Source: CAMPJM01 sp964440915 (GTDB lineage: Bacteria; Bacteroidota; Bacteroidia; Cytophagales; Cyclobacteriaceae). From it: a DNA stretch of 57,096 nucleotides. Under the pieces are notes generated by a model. That model made no database searches and was not told where the DNA came from. It was given only the letters and a program-made list of their open reading frames with translations. Both the position numbers and the translations under genes were made by a program. The stretch is from the NCBI GenBank assembly GCA_964440915.1, contig CAYTTV010000020.1:1-57096 (forward strand), written 5' to 3'. Of this stretch, positions 1 to 8,605 are shown piece after piece. Every line of letters starts with the position of its first letter. The stretch's first letter is position 1.

Positions 1-502
1 ATGTAGAACTTATACAGGCAGAGCAATAATACTTTAACAGACATGATAAAGACAACCTTGCAAATGAATTCTTTTTAGAGCTGGTAATGTAAGTCATCAT
101 GATCATAATAACCTGAGTTCGACTTTGATTTCTCTTTTGAAGAAATGGATCTGGACGGAGAGCAAGCATAGAAAACCAGTACTATTAACAAAATTTCTTA
201 TGGTAAATCGAACTCAGGTTACTTTAACTCCTCTCGTCATTCCGGAAACCTGGCGGCAGGAAGGTTATCCAATAGGATGTAACTTGTTCAATACTGATAC
301 CACAACCCTTATTCTAGCATTCAGCACTAACGTTATGAATGATGATTTGCGTGTATAGTCTGAGGTGACTTCAAAATGGTAGGTGTCGCTGGGAAGGGTA
401 CTCGTTATACCATGAACGTACGAGGAGAATAGAAAGCACAAATGATCCTTTCGGTAAATACACCGCCAAGGAAATACCCTGCAAAAACTCTGAACTACTC
501 TC
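1..502. other. Left edge without a convincing gene
   Basis: No reading frame here looks like a real protein. The longest plus-strand frame (125-358) is low in complexity, has no recognisable motif and overlaps an inverted repeat. The stretch may be the flank of the minus-strand amidohydrolase plus a decayed mobile-element end. Confidence 0.5.
109..221. repeat. Pair of 14-bp inverted repeats 85 bp apart
   Basis: TAACCTGAGTTCGA at 109-122 is matched exactly by its reverse complement at 208-221, and similarity extends a few bases with a mismatch. The 85 bp between carry no gene. The layout resembles a small MITE or paired transposon ends, but no transposase or target duplication is visible, so the origin is open. 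Confidence 0.55.
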
Positions 503-1816
503 CTACCTCCGCCCGCTCAAAAAATCTAAGACAATCTGAACCTGGGCTTTTACGCCATTTACAAAAGCCTCTTCGTCGGGATCGAACTTTGGATGGTGAT
601 TGGCAAAGCCGTCCCCCACGCCCAACGTCACAAATGCCACGGGGGCCTTCTGTGCGTAGTAGGCAAAATCCTCACTGGCGGTCATCATGGGTGCATCAAA
701 TACCTGATCTTCCCCCAAGGTCTTACCGGCACTTCTTCTGGCCAATTTGTTCAGGGCAGGATCATTCATAATGGACGGATAACTATTGATGTACTCCAGC
801 ACATATTCGGCGTTGTAGGCTTCGGTAAGGTTTTCAACGATGGCTTCTACCCGTTCTCTCACCAGCGCCCTTGTTTCGGGTGTAATCGTCCGAACTGTTG
901 CCGCCAATTGGGCCTTATCGGCAATCACATTGGGGACATTCCCTGCATGAAATTTCCCGATACTCAGCACCGCCATCTCACCCGGCACGGTATTTCTCGA
1001 AACTATGGTCTGCAGCCCGCCTACAATCTCGGCACCTATCACGATCGGGTCCACGCCCAAGTGAGGCATAGATCCATGGGAACCTTTCCCTTTTATGGTC
1101 AAATAGAAAGCATCGGATGTAGTAGAGGCTGCTCCGTCAGGCAAAATCCCAATATGGCCCACCGGAAAATTGGGCAGCACATGCATCCCGAAAAAAGCAT
1201 CGACCTCGTCCAATACGCCTGTCTCGATAATGGACAACGCACCGCCTGGATGCTGCTCTTCTGCATGTTGAAACAAGAAATATACCGTGCCACGGACTTT
1301 GTCTTTCATCTGTGATAGGGTAGCGGCCGTTCCTAGCAACATGGCCGTGTGCGCATCGTGACCGCAGGCATGCATCACCTCAGGCACTTGAGAAGCATAG
1401 GGCAGGTCCGTCTCTTCCTGAATGGGCAGCGCATCCAGATCAGCCCTGAAAGCCACGGTTTTTCCTGGCCTATCTCCTTTCAATATACCCACCACGCTGG
1501 TTTCCGTAGGCCTTATGACTTCAATGTTTTCAAAACCTTCCAATACCTGGGCCACGTAATTACTGGTTTCATATTCTTTAAAAGACACTTCGGGATTTTG
1601 ATGGATATGCCTGCGCCACTCGATGACTTCATCTTCTGGTATTAATTCCTCCCATTCGGGTTTTGATATTGTATTGACATCTTCCTTTTCCATCGGCTCA
1701 TCGTTAACTGTTTTAGAAATGCGGTCATTTCCGCCTGCCGCTTCCGCAGTGGCCGGACCATACACAAGGATCAATATGCAAAGCAACATTTGCCATGGCG
1801 AAACAGGTAATTTCAT
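503..1816 (-). CDS. Secreted M20-family amidohydrolase (metallopeptidase)
   Basis: A 437-residue zinc-dependent amidohydrolase of the IAA-amino-acid/hippurate hydrolase type, which cleaves N-acyl amino acids or similar amides. A signal peptide covers about residues 1-27 (hydrophobic core then an AEA-like site), so the enzyme acts in the periplasm or outside. The metal-binding motif HACGHDAHTAML lies near residue 150, followed by an AEEQHPGG segment with the catalytic Glu pair and a C-terminal TASEDFAYY motif carrying metal-ligand and dimer-domain residues. Length is normal for the family plus an export signal and a linker of about 25 residues. It is a single gene with no obvious operon partner. 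The exact substrate cannot be read from sequence. Confidence 0.9.
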   Translation of the reverse strand: MKLPVSPWQMLLCILILVYGPATAEAAGGNDRISKTVNDEPMEKEDVNTISKPEWEELIPEDEVIEWRRHIHQNPEVSFKEYETSNYVAQVLEGFENIEVIRPTETSVVGILKGDRPGKTVAFRADLDALPIQEETDLPYASQVPEVMHACGHDAHTAMLLGTAATLSQMKDKVRGTVYFLFQHAEEQHPGGALSIIETGVLDEVDAFFGMHVLPNFPVGHIGILPDGAASTTSDAFYLTIKGKGSHGSMPHLGVDPIVIGAEIVGGLQTIVSRNTVPGEMAVLSIGKFHAGNVPNVIADKAQLAATVRTITPETRALVRERVEAIVENLTEAYNAEYVLEYINSYPSIMNDPALNKLARRSAGKTLGEDQVFDAPMMTASEDFAYYAQKAPVAFVTLGVGDGFANHHPKFDPDEEAFVNGVKAQVQIVLDFLSGRR

Positions 1817-2028
1817 AGTGTAGTAGTTTTTCTATTCAACCGTGTCAATAGGAAATGGTTTTGCGATCATCCCACGATGACCTATCCTATCGCATTCATT
1901 GCTCTAAGATCATTGATAATGGCGGTGGCCGAGCTTTCCGCTTCTATCCTACCGCTGCTACGTTATCACAGGTGCGCTACTACATTTTCACAGTTAGAAA
2001 AATAGATGAAAAAATAAAATAACAATAA

Positions 2029-2070
2029 ACAACTAATAAAATAGTTGTATAACTAAAAATTTAGTTATAC
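2029..2070. promoter_or_regulatory. Probable BlaI-type operator, two overlapping palindromes
   Basis: Two inverted repeats lie directly before the BlaI-like gene. The first is ACAACTA-N6-TAGTTGT (2029-2048). The second, 2047-2070, is perfect, with 11-bp arms (GTATAACTAAA and its complement) around two A. Four alternating AACTA/TAGTT half-sites start at 2031, 2042, 2051 and 2062. Paired dimer sites of this kind suit autorepression by a MecI/BlaI winged-helix protein. Confidence 0.6.
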
Positions 2071-2100
2071 CTTTATCTTATTGATCAAAAGCTGAACACC

Positions 2101-2499
2101 ATGATTGAACTTACGAAAGCAGAGGAACAAATAATGCAGATTCTGTGGGACATCAAAAGAGGTTTTGTGAAAGATATCTTGGAGAAAATCCCTGAGCCCA
2201 AACCTGCCTATAATACGGTGAGCACCATTGTTAGAATTCTGGAAAAGAAAGGGTTCGTAGGGTACACCGCCTATGGCAAAACCCACGAATACCACCCTCT
2301 CATTTCAAAAGACAGCTATAAAAGCCAAACATTGAAGGCTATGATGGCCGATTATTTCAACGGATCTTTCAAAAGTCTAGTGTCATTCTTTGCCAAGGAA
2401 AACAACCTGGATATCAAAGATATGGAAGAACTGTTGCGGTACATATCAGAAGAAGACAACAGCTTGGACACAAACAAAACAAAAAATGAAAACGACTGA
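2101..2499 (+). CDS. BlaI/MecI/CopY-family transcriptional repressor
   Basis: A 132-residue winged-helix repressor. The N-terminus (ELTKAEEQIMQILWD) is the classic BlaI/MecI start, the helix-turn-helix follows to about residue 70 (PAYNTVSTIVRILEKKGF), and the C-terminal half is the helical dimerisation arm. Family members are inactivated by proteolysis triggered by a membrane M56 sensor. The adjacent gene encodes such a sensor and overlaps this one by 14 bases, so the pair is co-translated. The upstream palindromes at 2029-2070 suggest autoregulation. Despite the name, in Bacteroidota these pairs are often not tied to beta-lactamases, and none is nearby. Confidence 0.9.
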   Translation: MIELTKAEEQIMQILWDIKRGFVKDILEKIPEPKPAYNTVSTIVRILEKKGFVGYTAYGKTHEYHPLISKDSYKSQTLKAMMADYFNGSFKSLVSFFAKENNLDIKDMEELLRYISEEDNSLDTNKTKNEND

Positions 2500-3781
2500 T
2501 CTCCTCACACAATTCCTGATCTACACACTGGAATCTAGTATCATCCTTATTGTCTTTTATATTTTTTACCATGTGTTGCTTAGAAAGGACGCCACTTTTA
2601 ATTTCAACAGATATTATTTGTTGATCACGCCCATTGTGGCCGCTGTTCTGCCCCTCCTATCCTTTCCCCTAGGCTATTTCAACCAGCATCCTCAAATCCA
2701 AACAGATTTTATTTTGCAATTACCCGAGGCTCAAATACATGCTTATATAGCACAAAGGCTTTCCTTTCAAGATGTCCTAGTCTGGATAGTTTTAGCTGCA
2801 TATGTTATGGGGCTAATGATCTCTCTTTATGGTTTCATGCGTCAACTGTCTCATTTAAGGCAGTTGAGAAATGATCATGGTGTAGAAAGCTGGATGAATT
2901 ATAAGGTGGTGCTTACCAATGGCCAATATCCTACTTTCTCATTTATGAAAGTCATCTACTATGACAACAAAACACCGTTGCCCAAAGAAGAAAAATCGAT
3001 GATCCTTCTGCATGAATCCATCCATATCCAGGAAAAACACAGCATCGATATCATTTTTACGAAAATAGTTTGTGCCATTTTTTGGTACAACCCACTCTTT
3101 AGCTTGTTTTTGCACGCCATCAGGCTTAACCACGAATACATTGTTGATGCCAAGGTCATTGCTACAGTAGGAATTTCTAAACCAGCCTACCGCAAAAGTC
3201 TTGCGCTCAATGCGCTTCACACTTCGTATTTGAGCCTCGGCACTTTTTATAGTAAATCTCAAATTTTAACCAGAATGAAAATGATGAATCAATCTCCAAA
3301 ATCAATCAAGTCAATCAAATTCCTGACTTTATCATGCATTACAATTTGCTTAGTCTTCGTGTTTTCTTGCGAAAACAATGTTGAGCAACTAAACAGTACG
3401 GAAAATGTGTCTATGACCGACAATGAAGATGTTGGTTCTTCTGAAATTAAAGGAAAAACTTCGGACGAAGTATTTACAGTAGTTGAGGAACAGCCGACCT
3501 TTCAGGGAGGGGGAAATGCTGCCTTTATAGACTATGTTGGCAAAAACCTTCAATTCCCAAAAGAATTGATCGAGAAAAATATCGAAGGGAGGGTATTTGT
3601 TCAATTTGTTATTGAAAAAGACGGCACGGTAGCAGATGTAACTGTGGTAAAAGGACTTGACCCCGACGCCGACAAAGCGGCCGAAAGGGTGATCCAAGGC
3701 TCTCCAAAATGGACGCCTGGAAAACAAAATGGAAATCCAGTAAGAGTGAGAATGATAATGCCCATACAATTTAGTTTATAG
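2486..3781 (+). CDS. M56 (BlaR1-like) membrane metallopeptidase with C-terminal TonB domain
   Basis: A 431-residue membrane sensor/protease. The start at 2486 was chosen because the frame before it lies inside the repressor gene and reads as a shadow. Transmembrane segments are near residues 12-32, 45-63 and 98-120, and another is near 290-306. The zinc motif HESIH is at about 176-180 with the downstream Glu in NHEYIVDA, as in peptidase M56. The usual penicillin-binding sensor domain is absent. Instead, residues about 345-431 form a TonB C-terminal fold (GRVFVQFVIEKDGTV, then VKGLDPDADKAA). It probably cleaves the upstream repressor; the signal sensed is unknown. Confidence 0.88.
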   Translation: MKTTDLLTQFLIYTLESSIILIVFYIFYHVLLRKDATFNFNRYYLLITPIVAAVLPLLSFPLGYFNQHPQIQTDFILQLPEAQIHAYIAQRLSFQDVLVWIVLAAYVMGLMISLYGFMRQLSHLRQLRNDHGVESWMNYKVVLTNGQYPTFSFMKVIYYDNKTPLPKEEKSMILLHESIHIQEKHSIDIIFTKIVCAIFWYNPLFSLFLHAIRLNHEYIVDAKVIATVGISKPAYRKSLALNALHTSYLSLGTFYSKSQILTRMKMMNQSPKSIKSIKFLTLSCITICLVFVFSCENNVEQLNSTENVSMTDNEDVGSSEIKGKTSDEVFTVVEEQPTFQGGGNAAFIDYVGKNLQFPKELIEKNIEGRVFVQFVIEKDGTVADVTVVKGLDPDADKAAERVIQGSPKWTPGKQNGNPVRVRMIMPIQFSL

Positions 3782-3795
3782 TGATCTGTCACTTT

Positions 3796-3826
3796 ATCTA
3801 CTTGCCTCGAAATGGGGCAAGTAGAT
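3796..3826 (+). terminator. Hairpin after the M56-TonB gene
   Basis: ATCTACTTGCC (3796-3806) pairs perfectly with 3816-3826 across a 9-base loop, 15 bases after the stop codon. No strong T run follows, so it may be a terminator or a 3' stabiliser. Confidence 0.5.
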
Positions 3827-3840
3827 GATAAACAAGAGAT

Positions 3841-4058
3841 CGCTTCGCTGCGCTCACGATGACGGACAATCAGAAAGACCACAAAGCCTAGACATACCAT
3901 CTTTGCGAACGCTGCGTGAAAACCTTTTCTCCTAACTTAAAATTTCAACATTTAACACAGCCTCCGTAGCTAAGCTTAACCCGTCTTTCCTTTGCGCTCT
4001 TTGCGTTCACCTTTGCGCCCGCTGCGTGAAACCCTCTTCTCTCAATTCAAAATTCCAC
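3841..4058. repeat. Intergenic direct repeats rich in TTTGCG/GCTGCG
   Basis: A segment of about 48 bp at 3901-3948 (starting CTTTGCGAACGCTGCGTGAA) recurs with scattered changes at 4011-4058 (starting CTTTGCGCCCGCTGCGTGAA). Between them is a CCTTTGCGCTCTTTGCGTT tract (from 3990), and before them a CGCTTCGCTGCGCTCACGAT tract from 3841. Similar phrases recur in Bacteroidota intergenic DNA, so this is probably a dispersed non-coding repeat. Confidence 0.55.
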
Positions 4059-4060
4059 GC

Positions 4061-4672
4061 TCATCTTTCAAATGCTCCGTTCTTCCAATCTCTGATAAAG
4101 TTAGACCAAGTGATGGGGTTAAGAAAATTGTTGGGTGGTGCCTCCCCAGTAAGCTCATAAAGTCTACTATAACGCATCTGGTCGTAATAAAACTTGTCAG
4201 TCTGCATTTGAGCGTCTAGGCTTTGCTGAATGTTTTTTTGAGCCTGAAGCTTTCTTGCCCCTTGCCGATCCTGCGGTTGCAAGGACAAAAACGCCGCCTC
4301 AAACTCCTCAAGTGTGGGCCAAGAGAATATTACCACCTCATCCAAAATAACCGTATCTCGCACCATAGTCTGTACTAGGCCATAGTGCTTTTGGTTAAGT
4401 CCAGGAGGGACAACAAAGGTGCTTGTTCGAAACCCTACATTGGAAAAAACCAAAGTGTCCAGTTCTTTTGCCAACAACGTAAAATGGCCATATTCATCTG
4501 TAATACCGCCCCTGCCAGCATGTTTTACCGTGATGGAAGCAAAAGGGATAGGAATGAGGCTATCGGCTTCAACTACAATACCGGATATTTGGAAGACAGT
4601 TGAATCGCTTTGACCATGTACGTCTACTAAGAACATTGTAGCGGCTAACAATAAAAGCAGGGTTCGTTTCAT
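4061..4672 (-). CDS. Secreted protein with carboxypeptidase-regulatory-like domain
   Basis: A 203-residue exported protein of unknown role. The start at 4672 gives a clean signal peptide (MKRTLLLLLAATMFLVDVHG); the longer frame would overlap the neighbouring aminopeptidase gene. Residues about 27-110 match the CarboxypepD_reg-like beta-sandwich of Bacteroidota envelope proteins (ISGIVVEADSLIPIPFASI, then GGITDEYGHFTLL). The C-terminal part is predicted helical and charged with no recognised fold. It lies 65 bases downstream of the M42 peptidase on the same strand, so co-transcription is possible. Confidence 0.75.
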   Translation of the reverse strand: MKRTLLLLLAATMFLVDVHGQSDSTVFQISGIVVEADSLIPIPFASITVKHAGRGGITDEYGHFTLLAKELDTLVFSNVGFRTSTFVVPPGLNQKHYGLVQTMVRDTVILDEVVIFSWPTLEEFEAAFLSLQPQDRQGARKLQAQKNIQQSLDAQMQTDKFYYDQMRYSRLYELTGEAPPNNFLNPITWSNFIRDWKNGAFER

Positions 4673-4737
4673 AGCATTACCATTGATGTATAATATATAG
4701 ACTAAAAAATAGCCAAAAAGGTTAGCCGCTAATGCAG

Positions 4738-5793
4738 CTAGTGTTCCCAAGTATGCTTGTCTATGTTTTCGAGCGCACTTAGGATGAGATCGATACAATG
4801 CGCAATATCTTGTTTATGCGCCATTTCAATCACTTGGTGCAAGTGTCGAGTAGGAACGGACACGGCACCAGAAATAGCTCCACGCTTGCCCATTCGCTGC
4901 AAACCTGCCGTATCAGTACCTCCAGCAGTGAGTATTTCAGGCTGCCATTTTATTCCTTTATTATTGGCTGTGTCTTTGAGAAAATCTACCATTCGATAAT
5001 CACAAATCACGGAGCCATCCATGATCTTGATGGCTGCCCCTTCCCCTAGCGCAGTAATTTGCTCATGGGGTTGTGCACCGGGCACATCGTAGGCAATTGT
5101 AGTATCGATGGCTATTCCAAAATCCGGATCGATGGTATGGGAGGCTACATTGGCTCCACGAAGCCCCACCTCCTCCTGAACCGTAAATACCCCATACACA
5201 TCATAAGGAGGATTTTTCAATCTTTTGAGGGCTTCTATCAGGATGAAAACCGAAACACGATTATCCAACGACTTGCAGTTGACGCAGTTGCCCATTTCAA
5301 CCAGCTCACGCTCTCTGGTAATAGGGTCACCAATTTTAATATATTTTTCCACTTCTTCTTTCTTCATCCCAAGGTCGATGAAGTAGTCAGTAGTCTTGGG
5401 CATTTTCCCCCTTTCTTCCTGTGACATCACATGTATTGGCTTGCTGCCCATTACACCTACCAAGTCTTTGGTTCCATGTACAATTACCCTTTGGGCGGTA
5501 AGCGTCTTAGGATCAAATCCGCCAAGGGTATGAAAACGCAGAAATCCACCTTCCTCGATATGGGTTACGATAAAACCAATTTCATCCATATGGGCTGCCA
5601 GCATTACTTTTTTTCCCTCAGGGTTATTCCTTCCCCTTACTAAAACGGAAACATTACCTAGGTTATCAACAGTAAGTTCATCAGCCAAAGCCGACATTTG
5701 CTCAATGACAAGGTCCCTCACCTTTTTTTCGAAACCTGGTGCTCCAGGTGTCTCACACAATGCTTTCAGCAAGCCAATGTTCAAGTTTTCCAT
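4738..5793 (-). CDS. M42-family aminopeptidase (glutamyl aminopeptidase/endoglucanase-like)
   Basis: A 351-residue cytoplasmic di-zinc aminopeptidase that trims peptides. The start at 5793 (MENLNIGLLKALCETPG) fits family N-termini better than the frame extending 20 residues upstream. Metal and catalytic motifs are in order: AAHMDEIGF, VQEEVGLRGA (catalytic Glu pair), AIDTTIAYDVPG and TAGGTDTAGLQ, ending with VPTRHLHQ. All expected residues appear present and the length is typical. M42 enzymes usually assemble into large tetrahedral particles. It may share a transcript with the small secreted protein downstream. Confidence 0.92.
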   Translation of the reverse strand: MENLNIGLLKALCETPGAPGFEKKVRDLVIEQMSALADELTVDNLGNVSVLVRGRNNPEGKKVMLAAHMDEIGFIVTHIEEGGFLRFHTLGGFDPKTLTAQRVIVHGTKDLVGVMGSKPIHVMSQEERGKMPKTTDYFIDLGMKKEEVEKYIKIGDPITRERELVEMGNCVNCKSLDNRVSVFILIEALKRLKNPPYDVYGVFTVQEEVGLRGANVASHTIDPDFGIAIDTTIAYDVPGAQPHEQITALGEGAAIKIMDGSVICDYRMVDFLKDTANNKGIKWQPEILTAGGTDTAGLQRMGKRGAISGAVSVPTRHLHQVIEMAHKQDIAHCIDLILSALENIDKHTWEH

Positions 5794-5970
5794 AGGTTTA
5801 TCGATTATTTTGTTTTCGTTTCTCAAGATCAATGCCCTTTTATACAAAACCAAAGGGCATAACGAATATGCCTCAATAGTTTGTTGAATAAGGCTTTAAA
5901 AATAGAGCTTTTTAAGGCAAAGATTGACTGGTTGAAGATAATTTATGGCACTAACATGTTATAAACAACA

Positions 5971-6008
5971 AAAGCGATGGAAACGTTATTAACGACTCCA
6001 TCGCTTTT
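5971..6008 (-). terminator. Hairpin terminator downstream of the 94-residue lipoprotein gene
   Basis: AAAGCGATGGA (5971-5981) pairs perfectly with 5997-6007. Read on the minus strand the stem is followed by a T-rich run (TTTTGTTGTTT), as expected for intrinsic termination 75 bases after the stop at 6083. Confidence 0.6.
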
Positions 6009-6082
6009 ATCTATAAAGTAATATAAATAACATACTGAGGCCAATGGAAGTGTACATATCCATCGACCTTCAGATCATACTC

Positions 6083-6367
6083 TTAACGTTTTATCACCGA
6101 GTTGACGTGCACTGTACCTTCCTTAATGTCATTTTGTGCATTTGTATATACAAAGACAATATAATCTTGATCTCGCCAGCGCTTTTCTATCCTACCATCA
6201 AAATTCTCTTTATACCCCACGATCACATAATCATTGTCCAGACTCCCGCCAACAAAAATCACTTTCTGCCCTAGCTCCAAATGAGGTTCTGGTCCAGAAT
6301 ATTTTTTAGCTGGTTCGCATGATAAGAGTAGTCCTGCAACTACAGCGGTGTAGAAAAATCTTTTCAT
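6083..6367 (-). CDS. Small lipoprotein of unknown function
   Basis: A 94-residue protein with a lipoprotein signal (MKRFFYTAVVAGLLLSC; lipobox LLSC with Cys at 17). The mature part is beta-rich, with a GQKVIFVGGS segment and a conserved-looking C-terminus (GTVHVNSVIK), possibly an SH3-like barrel. It is not recognised as a named family. It has its own terminator and sits alone between two minus-strand genes. Confidence 0.65.
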   Translation of the reverse strand: MKRFFYTAVVAGLLLSCEPAKKYSGPEPHLELGQKVIFVGGSLDNDYVIVGYKENFDGRIEKRWRDQDYIVFVYTNAQNDIKEGTVHVNSVIKR

Positions 6368-6481
6368 AACTGTCGTTTGTCGTTTTATTCAATTTAGACA
6401 ATCCAAAAATAGGTGTTTTGTCACTATTATGGAAGCATTCCAGGACGCATGTAATTTCTAAGGTATAATTGCTTCAGAATA

Positions 6482-7657
6482 TCAACGATCCGTTCTGCTG
6501 TAGCTTAGCATCCAATTGTAAATATCATGTCCTGCTGATAGATTATATGTTCTAATCCATGCATTATGACCTTTGTCTGGGTATATGGTCAGTTTTGGTG
6601 GTACACCTGAAGGCGGGGAGCAAGTTTGAAGTGCTTCTATCATATCTAAACTTCCCTTCGCAGCCACTATGCCATCTTCTGCATTGTGAAAAGCCCAAAC
6701 AGGTACATCATTGAAAAAGCAAGCCTCCGTAGTGTCTCCTTCTCCTGAAATTGGCACAATGGCCGCAAGCCTTTTTGGAAAGTCGCCAGCATACTCCCAG
6801 GTCCCAACCCCACCTAAACTATTTCCTGTCATATATATCCGATTTTCATCTATCCTATAGCTTTTTATTATATGATCGATAAACTCATCAACAAAGTCTG
6901 TATCCCATCTGCCCGAATCTATCTGAGGAGAAACAACGACAAAGGGTAAATCCATTCCTTCGTGAATGAGCTGGGGAATAATGCCGTTCTTATACAGATT
7001 CAACTTATTCCCATCTCCGTACTCACCTTTGCCATGGAGAAAAATCAAAAGCGGGTATCGAGCATCTGGATTGATGTAATAATCTTCTAAAGCATAAAAT
7101 AAGTAGTGTATTTGTTTTCCCCTCCTCACAGAAGGATAGTGTTCTTCTGTTTCTCTAGGAGAGATAAAATTGACATTCTCCTTTATTTTACCGCCGTCAA
7201 TAAAGAAGAAAGCACTATCGTTTTCTTGGCTTTCCGCAATAAAATAAGTAAAATAATTTCTGCTATCTGTGGGCACTTTAAGTTGGAAACTGGCTGTATC
7301 ATTGGCTTTTGATTGTCCGATATCCACAACGCCAGAAAGGATATTCTTGCCATATTCATTATGCTCGTTTTTTTGAGCAGTAGCTATTTCCTTAACCTCA
7401 GGACCTGTTATTCCCTCAAGTTGCTTGTCGGACACGACATAATAGACCTTTCCTGGTTTTGTGATCGAAACGACCACTTTTAATGTATGGGTACCAGAAT
7501 ACACTGCAGGAAAGCCTTCTACCCATGATGCAGGTCTGGTCTCTACTTCCTTTGGGACTTCAGCATCTTGAGGAACTACTCTTTCATCAATTTCGGAGTC
7601 GCATCCTAAGACTATGAAAAGCAAGAGGCAAAGGAAGCAGACAGGTTGTATTTTCAT
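6482..7657 (-). CDS. Lipoprotein alpha/beta-hydrolase esterase
   Basis: A 391-residue exported esterase. The N-terminus is a lipoprotein signal with a lipobox ending in Cys near residue 19. Residues about 45-170 form a beta-rich domain. The C-terminal half is an alpha/beta hydrolase of the PHB-depolymerase/esterase type: LLIFLHGKGEYGDGN (oxyanion region), GNSLGGVGTW (nucleophile Ser in GxSxG), an Asp in HNAEDGIV and a His in YPDKGHNAW complete the triad. It probably acts at the envelope on sugar or phenolic esters. The substrate is not visible from the sequence. Confidence 0.83.
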   Translation of the reverse strand: MKIQPVCFLCLLLFIVLGCDSEIDERVVPQDAEVPKEVETRPASWVEGFPAVYSGTHTLKVVVSITKPGKVYYVVSDKQLEGITGPEVKEIATAQKNEHNEYGKNILSGVVDIGQSKANDTASFQLKVPTDSRNYFTYFIAESQENDSAFFFIDGGKIKENVNFISPRETEEHYPSVRRGKQIHYLFYALEDYYINPDARYPLLIFLHGKGEYGDGNKLNLYKNGIIPQLIHEGMDLPFVVVSPQIDSGRWDTDFVDEFIDHIIKSYRIDENRIYMTGNSLGGVGTWEYAGDFPKRLAAIVPISGEGDTTEACFFNDVPVWAFHNAEDGIVAAKGSLDMIEALQTCSPPSGVPPKLTIYPDKGHNAWIRTYNLSAGHDIYNWMLSYSRTDR

Positions 7658-7771
7658 ATGCCAAGTTTAAAAAATGCTTCACTTCATAATTCAGCAATTA
7701 ATCAACAGGCATATTTCTGAAATGTTCAAATACTTATCTGGACATTCCGTCTTAAAAGCAATAGTCAAGCA

Positions 7772-8584
7772 CTAGTGGATGCCGTTGCTTTTCTTTTTGT
7801 GCTTTCTATAACGCCGCACTAAAATCACAATTGCTATAATTATGAATACAAAAGGCCATAAACCTGCAAGGGCTATGAGGAACCATAAGAAACTATCCCA
7901 ACCATCAAAAATAGCTTCACCCACTTTTGAGGCAAAACTAAGGCCAAAGCTATTCTTCTGATAAAAGCTCACCTCTAGGCTGCTCAAGGCCACATTGTCG
8001 TTTAAGTATTTCAATCGACCTTCAATGGCCTCGATTTCGCTCCGCAACTTTGCCATCTCTTTTTCGATATTCAAAATATCACCCACTTGATTGGCGTCTT
8101 TTAACAACTCTTTGTACCGAGCCTCCAGCTGTTTCTTGATGCCTATCCGAGCTTGCACATCGATGAACTCTTCAGTCACATCTTGCACATAAATATTTTT
8201 GCTCTCTAGGTCACCAGCCTTGCTTTCAATTTTGGTTAAAAGCAAATCAAACTGATCCGCAGGAACCTTGATGGATAAGTGATATTGTACTCTATCGTTA
8301 TAGTCATACACATTGTCACTTGAAATATATCCTTTGCTCTCAGCCACCAGATTTGTGATATGCTGTTTGGTTTCGACGACATTGCTTGTCTCAAAAGCGA
8401 TATCCCCTCTTTTGATCAGCTTCCTTTCGATAGCAGGCTGATCAACAACATCAGCCTGCTCTTCAATTTCAGCATAGGACTGCATATCATGGCTCGCTGC
8501 TCCCATGCGTGCATTATCAGTGCCACATGCTGTTATAAAAACCAACGCAATAAAAAAGATCGAAGCAATATTATGTCGTATCAT
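7772..8584 (-). CDS. DUF4349-domain lipoprotein
   Basis: A 270-residue lipoprotein anchored also by a C-terminal membrane helix (about residues 230-256, followed by a Lys/Arg-rich tail). The lipobox Cys is near residue 20. The body matches DUF4349: KRGDIAFETSNV, the SIKVPADQFDLLL segment, then a coiled coil (about residues 155-195, MAKLRSEIEAIEGRL). Proteins of this family are envelope-located and of unknown role. It ends 21 bases before the DUF1697 start relative orientation, so both may be on one transcript. Confidence 0.85.
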   Translation of the reverse strand: MIRHNIASIFFIALVFITACGTDNARMGAASHDMQSYAEIEEQADVVDQPAIERKLIKRGDIAFETSNVVETKQHITNLVAESKGYISSDNVYDYNDRVQYHLSIKVPADQFDLLLTKIESKAGDLESKNIYVQDVTEEFIDVQARIGIKKQLEARYKELLKDANQVGDILNIEKEMAKLRSEIEAIEGRLKYLNDNVALSSLEVSFYQKNSFGLSFASKVGEAIFDGWDSFLWFLIALAGLWPFVFIIIAIVILVRRYRKHKKKSNGIH

Positions 8585-8605
8585 ATGTTTGTTTTCAAGA
8601 TAGAT

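Noticed and set aside
125..358. 77-residue plus-strand reading frame
   Set aside because: No motif, unlikely composition, and it overlaps the inverted repeat; probably chance.
593..1315. 240-residue plus-strand reading frame
   Set aside because: It lies opposite the M20 amidohydrolase, which has full catalytic motifs; this is a shadow.
2390..2485. Upstream extension of the M56-TonB gene
   Set aside because: It lies inside the repressor gene in another frame, and the Met at 2486 begins a normal membrane segment.
2101..3781. Beta-lactam resistance sensor pair
   Set aside because: No penicillin-binding sensor domain and no beta-lactamase gene in the neighbourhood.
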